From Azospirillum canadense (lineage in GTDB: Bacteria > Pseudomonadota > Alphaproteobacteria > Azospirillales > Azospirillaceae): a DNA stretch of 64,000 nt. The translations under genes and the position numbers were made by a program. The stretch lies in NCBI RefSeq assembly GCF_025961225.1, contig NZ_JAOQNG010000010.1, positions 1,168,501 to 1,232,500 on the forward strand. The letters run 5' to 3'. The notes below the pieces were generated by a model. It had not been told where the DNA came from. It worked only from the letters and a program-made list of their open reading frames with translations, and ran no database searches. Below, piece by piece: positions 59,355 through 64,000 of the stretch (positions are counted from its first letter, which is position 1; every line of letters begins with the position of its first letter).

Positions 59355-60390
59355 CGCGGCGCGCCAGCGCCTCGGCGACTCGCACAGCGCCCTGGCCGTC
59401 GACAATGCCCGACAAGCGTTCCGCCATCGCGACTCTTTGAGCCGGATCGGCCCAGAGAGCGGCGGCGGCCTCGGCGATGCGCTCCGGCGCGTCCGCAATC
59501 CGGCCATTCACCAGTCGGCACCAGCCCAGCGCCTCCGACTGGCGGGCGGCCTCTATCTGGTTGTCGGCGATGGTGACCAGAACGGCCGGCGTGCCGATGG
59601 CTGCCAGTTCCGCCGTGGTGGTGCCCGCCGCCGACACGGCCAGCCCGGCCTCGGCCATCAATTGCCCCATGCGCGGAGTGTCGCGATGCATGCGGACACG
59701 GTCGCCGAGAGGGCGAGCGGCCTGCTCCACCACGTCGGCGTTGGGCGCCGCCCCGCCGACCGCCACGTCGATGCGAACGTCCGGCGGCAGCGCGGCGGCA
59801 AGGTGGGCCAGCACCGGCGCGGTCAAACCGAGCGGGTCGGAACCGCCAAAGGTGACCAGCAGAGCCCGGCGCTCCGGCAGCGGCACCTTCGCTGCGGTAG
59901 CCGCCCGACGCACCTCCCGCCGCAAGGGGGCGTGGGCGGGACCGAGCAGCAGCATGGCGTCCGGGTTTCCGGAGCGGTAAGGCAGGCGGGCGGCGTCAGG
60001 GGCCGCGTTGACGATCAGGCCGGAGTGCAGCGGCTCGCCCGTGCCTGTGTCGTCGAAGGCGAGCACCGGCAGCACCGCCCCCGCCAACCCCGCCCGCCAG
60101 TTCCGGCCGAAGCAATAGCCGTCCACGACGACGGCCCTCGCGCCGATGTCTCGGGCAATAGTGAGTGTCGCGGCAAGGTCGCCCTCGCTGCCGGGTTCGG
60201 CATCGATGCGGTGAACCATTATGCCGGTGGTCCGCAGACGATCCTCCAGAGCCGGCGGCAGCATCGCGGACACGAACGCCACGGTGAAGTCCATGTCCTG
60301 CAACGCCTCAGCGACTGCGAGGCAGCGCATGACGTGCCCGGCGCCGATGGAGGCGCCGGCGTCGGCGCGGAACAACACCACAGGAGGCAT
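59341..60390 (-). CDS. pseG: UDP-sugar hydrolase of the pseudaminic acid pathway (PseG)
   Basis: A 349-residue GT-B-fold enzyme. FRADAGASIGAGHVMRCLAVAEAL at residues 7-30 carries the GxGHxxR loop with the catalytic His, LVTFGGSDPLGLT lies near 178, and VSAAGTTTAELAAIGTPAVLV near 250. PseG removes UDP from the 2,4-diacylamido-trideoxy sugar before PseI condensation. Its presence with PseI and a PseH-like GNAT makes a pseudaminic-acid-like product the best reading. It follows 14 bases after a hypothetical gene. Confidence 0.9.
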   Translation of the reverse strand: MPPVVLFRADAGASIGAGHVMRCLAVAEALQDMDFTVAFVSAMLPPALEDRLRTTGIMVHRIDAEPGSEGDLAATLTIARDIGARAVVVDGYCFGRNWRAGLAGAVLPVLAFDDTGTGEPLHSGLIVNAAPDAARLPYRSGNPDAMLLLGPAHAPLRREVRRAATAAKVPLPERRALLVTFGGSDPLGLTAPVLAHLAAALPPDVRIDVAVGGAAPNADVVEQAARPLGDRVRMHRDTPRMGQLMAEAGLAVSAAGTTTAELAAIGTPAVLVTIADNQIEAARQSEALGWCRLVNGRIADAPERIAEAAAALWADPAQRVAMAERLSGIVDGQGAVRVAEALARRVTGR

Positions 60391-60404
60391 GGCATGGCGT
60401 CCGG

Positions 60405-61097
60405 TCAGTGCAAGGTCGGCGCGTTCGGGCCGGTCGGACGCAGCCGAGCCCGGGCGGAGGACAGCAGGAAGGCGTGCCAGAACAGCGCAACCAGCGCGGC
60501 CGGAAGACCGGACACCTGGTGGCCGGGCAAGGCGGCGATGCCCGCAGCGTGCGCCATGGCGGCGTTCGCCGCGTTGACGCTGCGCTGCGCCGCCGGGCCG
60601 ATGAGGGCCAGCGTCTGCCCGAGCGCCTTGGCGTCGAAACGCAGGGTCGCCGGGGCGACGGTCATCTGGGCCGCGCCATCGCGCATGCGGCCGATGGCGA
60701 CGTAGGCCTCCAGCAGGTCCTGGCGATCCTCCGGGCGCAGCACCGCGGTGACCACGCGGTTGCCGGTCAGCGGTCCGGTGCCATCGAACTCGAAGACCAC
60801 GGCGCGCTCCGACTGCCGGGCCTCGGCCAGCGCCGCGGCGCGCTCCCCAGCCGACACGCCGGTCAGGCGCATGGCCTCCGCGAACAGTTCCGGCCGCTCG
60901 CCGCCCTCGGCGTGGACAACCAGCGGCGCGTCCACCGTGGCCGCGACGGCAAGCCGCCGGGCCATGATGTTGACCGCCTCCTCCGGACCTTCAACCATCT
61001 GTTCCGGGGCCATTTGTTCCTGAAGCAACTCGGCGCCCTTGCGCAGCATCACCTCGGCAAAGCTGATCTCCGGGGCGAAGGCGGGTTCTGGGTTCAT
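60405..61097 (-). CDS. Hypothetical protein
   Basis: A 230-residue soluble-looking protein, acidic in the first half, with a region near residues 70-125 (SERAVVFEFDGTGPLTGNRV) and a C-terminal Ala-rich helix ending in an Arg-rich tail. The start MNPEPAFAPEISFAEVMLRK is plausible but its ribosome site is weak. No family recognised. It is upstream of pseG on the same strand (14 bases), so it may have a role in glycan synthesis or simply share transcription. Confidence 0.65.
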   Translation of the reverse strand: MNPEPAFAPEISFAEVMLRKGAELLQEQMAPEQMVEGPEEAVNIMARRLAVAATVDAPLVVHAEGGERPELFAEAMRLTGVSAGERAAALAEARQSERAVVFEFDGTGPLTGNRVVTAVLRPEDRQDLLEAYVAIGRMRDGAAQMTVAPATLRFDAKALGQTLALIGPAAQRSVNAANAAMAHAAGIAALPGHQVSGLPAALVALFWHAFLLSSARARLRPTGPNAPTLH

Positions 61098-61163
61098 GGC
61101 GCTGTCTCCTGCCGCAGAAATTAGATGTTTTCTACGACAGGGCCGGCGTCAATGGTAGCCGGG

Positions 61164-62171
61164 TTAGTGATAGCCGATCGCGCCGGTCACCTTGCCGCGG
61201 AAGACCCAGTAGCTGTAAGCGGTGTAGATCAAAATCGTCGGGATCAGGAAGGCCATGCCGACCAGCAGGAAGACCTGCGTTTCCGGCGGTGCGGCGGCCT
61301 GCCAGACGGTGATCCGCGGCGGCACCAGCATCGGCCACAGGCTGATCGCCAGGCCCAGGTAGGACAGCGCGAACAGCCCCATGGCGAAGACGAAGGGCAG
61401 CACGTCCCGCCCCTCTTCCAGCGAGCGCCACAGCCCGAAGGCCAGCACCGCCACCATCAGCGGCACCGGCGACAGCAGCAGGAGGTTCGGCATGGAAAAC
61501 CAGCGCTGGGCGATGGTCGGCTCCAGGAACGGGGTCCACAGGCTGACGACGGCGACCAGCAGCAGCACCACGACCAGCAGCCGCCGCGCCGTTTGATAGC
61601 ACCAGTCCTGCAATCGCCCGATCGTCCGCCAGATCAGCCAGGTGCTGCCCAACAGCGCGTAGCCGCCGATCAGCGCCACGCCGCAGAACAGGCTGAAGGG
61701 TGTCAGCCAGTCGAGCATGCCGCCGGCGAAAGCCCGTCCCTGCACCTCGATACCCTGGATGAAGGAGCCCAGCACCACCCCCTGCGCGAAGGTGGCGAGC
61801 AGGGAGCCCAGGAAGAAGGCCTTGTTCCACACATGCCGGCTGGTCCGCGCCTTGAACCGGAACTCGAAGGCCACGCCGCGGAAGATGAGGGCGATCAGCA
61901 TCAGCAGAAGCGGCAGGTACATGGCCGGCAGCACCACCGCGTAGGCGATGGGAAAGGCGGCGAACAGCCCCGCCCCGCCCAGGATCAGCCAGGTCTCGTT
62001 GAAGTCCCAGACCGGCGCCACGGAGTTCATCATGATGTCCCGCGCCTCCTCGCTGGGCGCGAAGGGGTAGAGGATGCCGATGCCCAGGTCGAAGCCGTCC
62101 ATCAGCACGTACATGAAGACCGCGAATCCGATGATGGCGACCCAGGCGAGGGTGAGGAGGCTGCCTTCCAT
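61164..62171 (-). CDS. cydB: Cytochrome bd quinol oxidase subunit II
   Basis: A 335-residue membrane protein with about eight helices. AWVAIIGFAVFMYVLMDGFDLGIGIL at the N-terminus and ETWLILGGAGLFAAFPIAYA are diagnostic of CydB. With CydA it forms the bd-type terminal oxidase that reduces oxygen with quinol at high affinity. ATG at 62171 has GGAG 8 bases upstream; an in-frame GTG three codons earlier overlaps that site. It follows cydA after 22 bases. No small CydX-like frame was identified downstream. Confidence 0.92.
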   Translation of the reverse strand: MEGSLLTLAWVAIIGFAVFMYVLMDGFDLGIGILYPFAPSEEARDIMMNSVAPVWDFNETWLILGGAGLFAAFPIAYAVVLPAMYLPLLLMLIALIFRGVAFEFRFKARTSRHVWNKAFFLGSLLATFAQGVVLGSFIQGIEVQGRAFAGGMLDWLTPFSLFCGVALIGGYALLGSTWLIWRTIGRLQDWCYQTARRLLVVVLLLVAVVSLWTPFLEPTIAQRWFSMPNLLLLSPVPLMVAVLAFGLWRSLEEGRDVLPFVFAMGLFALSYLGLAISLWPMLVPPRITVWQAAAPPETQVFLLVGMAFLIPTILIYTAYSYWVFRGKVTGAIGYH

Positions 62172-62193
62172 GGGGATCACTCCACCTTGATCG

Positions 62194-63603
62194 TTATTCG
62201 GCTGGCTCGATCGATTCGCCGGGCAGCGACAGCGGCCGCTTCGGGCGCTGGGCTTCCTGCAAGGCCTGGGGCGCGTAGTCGTCGTCGCGCAGCGCGGCGG
62301 GTCCCATCTTCAGGATGCGGATCAGGTAGTAGGTGCCGAAGCCGTAGATCATCGCGTAGACCACCATGAAGGCGATCAGCGAGAACAGCACCGCACCGCC
62401 GGTCAGCGCCGGGGTCACGGCGTCGGATGTCCGCAGGTGGCCGTAGACCACCCAGGGCTGCCGCCCGATCTCCGTCGTGAACCAGCCGGCCAGGATCGCC
62501 ACGAAGCCGATGGGCATGCAGGCCACCAGCACCCGGTGGAACCAGTTCGGGCTGTAGAGCCGCCCCATGACCCGCAGCACCAGATGGACGAGTGCCACCG
62601 CCAGCATCAGCATGCCGATTCCCACCATCAGGCGGAAGGTCCAGAAGATGATGCGCGGGTCCGGCCTCTGGTCGGCGGGGAACTGCTTCAGCCCCGGCAC
62701 GGCGCCGTTGAAATCGTGGGTCAGGATCAGGCTGGAGAGCGCGGGGATGCCGACCTCCAGGTGGTTGGTCTCCTGCTTCACGTCGGGGATGGCGAAGAGG
62801 ATCAGCGGGGCGCGGGTCCCGCCTTCCCAGTTGCCTTCCATGGCGGCGATCTTGGCCGGCTGGTGCTCCAGCGTGTTGAGGCCGTGCTCATCGCCGAGGA
62901 AGATCTGCAGGGGCGCCAGGATCGTGATGAGGCCGAGCGCCATGCTGAGCCCAACCCGCGCGTGGTCCAGGAAGCGGTTGCGGATCAGGTAGAAGGCGCT
63001 GATGCCGGCGACCACGAAGCTGGTGGTCAGGAACATGGCCGTCAGCATGTGGGTCAGCCGGTAGGGGAAGGAGGGATTGAAGACCACCTGCCACCAGTCG
63101 GTGACGTAGAACCTCCCGTCCCGCAGCTCCGCCCCGGCCGGGGTGTGCATCCAGCTGTTGGCCGAAAGGATCCAGAAGGAGGACATGACCGTGCCCAAGG
63201 CCACCAGCACCGCCGCCATGAAGTGGATGCCGCGGGGCACGCGGTCGCGGCCGAACAGCAGGATGCCTAGGAAGGCGGCTTCCAGGAAGAAGGCGGTGAC
63301 GACCTCGTACTGGATCAGCGGGCCCAGCACGTTGCCCACCACGTCCGACCAGCGCGCCCAGTTGGTGCCGAACTGGTAGGTCATCACGATGCCGGAGACC
63401 ACGCCCATGCCGAAGGAGATGGCGAAGATCTTGGTCCAGAACTCCGCCAGGCTGCGGTAGAGCGCCCGGCCGGTCATCAGCCACCGCGCCTCCAGCACCG
63501 CGATCCAGCAGGCCAGCCCGACCGTGAAGGAGGGGAAGAGGATGTGGAAGGAGATGACGAACGCGAACTGGATCCGGGAGAGGATCAGCGGATCGAGGTC
63601 CAT
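62194..63603 (-). CDS. cydA: Cytochrome bd quinol oxidase subunit I
   Basis: A 469-residue membrane protein. His20 (heme b595/d ligand), His185 in YRLTHMLTA (heme b558) and the proton-channel pair Glu100 and Glu107 in IQYEVVTAFFLEAA are seen, and WFTTEIGRQPW is conserved near residue 387. The quinol loop after helix 6 is short (EHQPAKIAAMEGNWEGG), placing it in the CIO-like short-Q-loop group, which is often cyanide-insensitive. ATG at 63603 has AAGGGA 8 bases upstream. No FNR/ANR box (TTGAT-N4-ATCAA) was seen in its upstream region. Confidence 0.94.
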   Translation of the reverse strand: MDLDPLILSRIQFAFVISFHILFPSFTVGLACWIAVLEARWLMTGRALYRSLAEFWTKIFAISFGMGVVSGIVMTYQFGTNWARWSDVVGNVLGPLIQYEVVTAFFLEAAFLGILLFGRDRVPRGIHFMAAVLVALGTVMSSFWILSANSWMHTPAGAELRDGRFYVTDWWQVVFNPSFPYRLTHMLTAMFLTTSFVVAGISAFYLIRNRFLDHARVGLSMALGLITILAPLQIFLGDEHGLNTLEHQPAKIAAMEGNWEGGTRAPLILFAIPDVKQETNHLEVGIPALSSLILTHDFNGAVPGLKQFPADQRPDPRIIFWTFRLMVGIGMLMLAVALVHLVLRVMGRLYSPNWFHRVLVACMPIGFVAILAGWFTTEIGRQPWVVYGHLRTSDAVTPALTGGAVLFSLIAFMVVYAMIYGFGTYYLIRILKMGPAALRDDDYAPQALQEAQRPKRPLSLPGESIEPAE

Positions 63604-63735
63604 GGCCGCGGTCCCTTCGCGCAAGATGATGGGGCAAGAGGATGCCGAGGCTGGCGTTCGGCCCCAACCTCCAAGCCTCACCCCCCAACGCAGCCGGCGC
63701 CGTTCGGTTCCGTGCCTTTTTTAACGAGCCCCGCC

Positions 63736-63763
63736 CTTGAACCGCATCCCCACCCGCCTATTT
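63736..63763 (+). promoter_or_regulatory. RpoH-type (sigma-32) promoter of the terminal sigma gene
   Basis: CTTG (63736-63739), 17 bases, then CCTATTT (63757-63763): this fits the alphaproteobacterial heat-shock consensus CTTG-N17/18-CYTATNT. It implies a leader of about 145 bases to the start codon; a 6-base hairpin CTGGTC / GACCAG lies in it at 63836-63858. The remaining bases of the 313-base gap before the sigma gene show no other gene. Confidence 0.6.
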
Positions 63764-63916
63764 ATAAGCTCTTCCCGACATCCACCCTTATGTCTGGCCG
63801 GCCCTGGGCCAAAAACCGACCCCGCTCCGTCCCCCCTGGTCCACATGCGGCTGACCAGTCTGGAGCGCGGCGGCGTTTGCAGGGCGTTCTGAGGATGCCG
63901 GAACAGGAGATGGTCT

Positions 63917-64000
63917 TTGACGGAACAGGTTGTTTCTGGCGAACCCCTCACGCAGTTTTTGAAAGAGACCCGGAAGTACGAGTACCTTACGCCCGACCAG
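63917..64000 (+). CDS. rpoH: RNA polymerase sigma-32 (RpoH)-like factor, 5' end
   Basis: Only 28 codons lie in the window. Starting from TTG at 63917 (AGGAG 7 bases upstream) the peptide reads MTEQVVSGEPLTQFLKETRK, followed by YEYLTPDQ. This resembles the sigma-70 region 1.2 beginning of RpoH proteins (LxxYLxEIRKxxxLxxEQE). A sigma-32-type promoter precedes it, consistent with heat-shock autoregulation. Azospirillum-type genomes carry several RpoH paralogues, and which one this is cannot be told. ATG at 63910 is in another frame. Confidence 0.6.
   Translation, partial: MTEQVVSGEPLTQFLKETRKYEYLTPDQ

Noticed and set aside
63604..63735. FNR/ANR box controlling cydAB
   Set aside because: bd oxidase genes often have TTGAT-N4-ATCAA upstream, but no such palindrome is present in this stretch.
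63721..63951. Minus-strand open frame of 76 codons upstream of the RpoH-like gene
   Set aside because: No ribosome site or recognisable domain, and it overlaps the heat-shock promoter and the start of the sigma gene.

Overview
The window is GC-rich alphaproteobacterial chromosome-type DNA. FlbT beside flagellin, a PseG/PseI sugar pathway, several TPR proteins, three RND pumps and RpoH-type promoter spacing all point to Rhodospirillales, most likely Azospirillum or a close relative. This is inferred from gene content; no rRNA, tRNA, insertion sequence, phage gene or CRISPR array was seen.

Layout. 1-3.1 kb: the 3' end of a GH13 glycoside hydrolase, an Rsm22-like methyltransferase and a lipoprotein lytic transglycosylase. 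3.3-15.3 kb: two TetR-adaptor-RND efflux operons (one per strand) around a TSUP permease and a LysR regulator. 15.5-21.1 kb: a TRAP transporter joined to 5-oxoprolinase genes pxpBCA, read as an uptake-and-hydrolysis operon for 5-oxoproline or a related lactam. 21.2-25.4 kb: a third RND pump without its own regulator. 25.6-28.7 kb: a gutted amidohydrolase remnant, a CpdA-like phosphodiesterase, a family 2 glycosyltransferase and a ClpP-type peptidase.

28.8-61.1 kb is the most distinctive part and looks like one flagellin expression and glycosylation island. It holds a YjfB-like and a FlaG-like protein, a TPR protein with a glycosyltransferase-like tail, a TPR-methyltransferase, two very large proteins with two and three TPR+GT-B modules, FlbT, and a flagellin behind a sigma-54-type promoter. 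Next come two KASIII-like enzymes, three SDRs, two acyl carrier proteins, a short AMP-dependent ligase, a hydrolase and a Rieske oxygenase. They are interleaved with PseI, a PseF/SpsF-like cytidylyltransferase, a PseH-like GNAT, PseG, a sugar nucleotidyltransferase and a further glycosyltransferase. My reading is that a nonulosonic acid (pseudaminic-acid-like) sugar is made, decorated with a purpose-built acyl group, and attached to flagellin by TPR-guided transferases. PseB and PseC are not in the window.

61.1-64 kb: cytochrome bd oxidase genes cydAB, then, divergently, the first 28 codons of a sigma-32 (RpoH)-like gene behind a promoter matching the alphaproteobacterial heat-shock consensus. 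Palindromic GC-rich repeats recur at about 10.1, 16.5, 21.1 and 50.1 kb. Many start codons are GTG or TTG and many neighbours overlap by 4 bases, so translational coupling is common. Product names rest on reading motifs by eye; no database search was possible.
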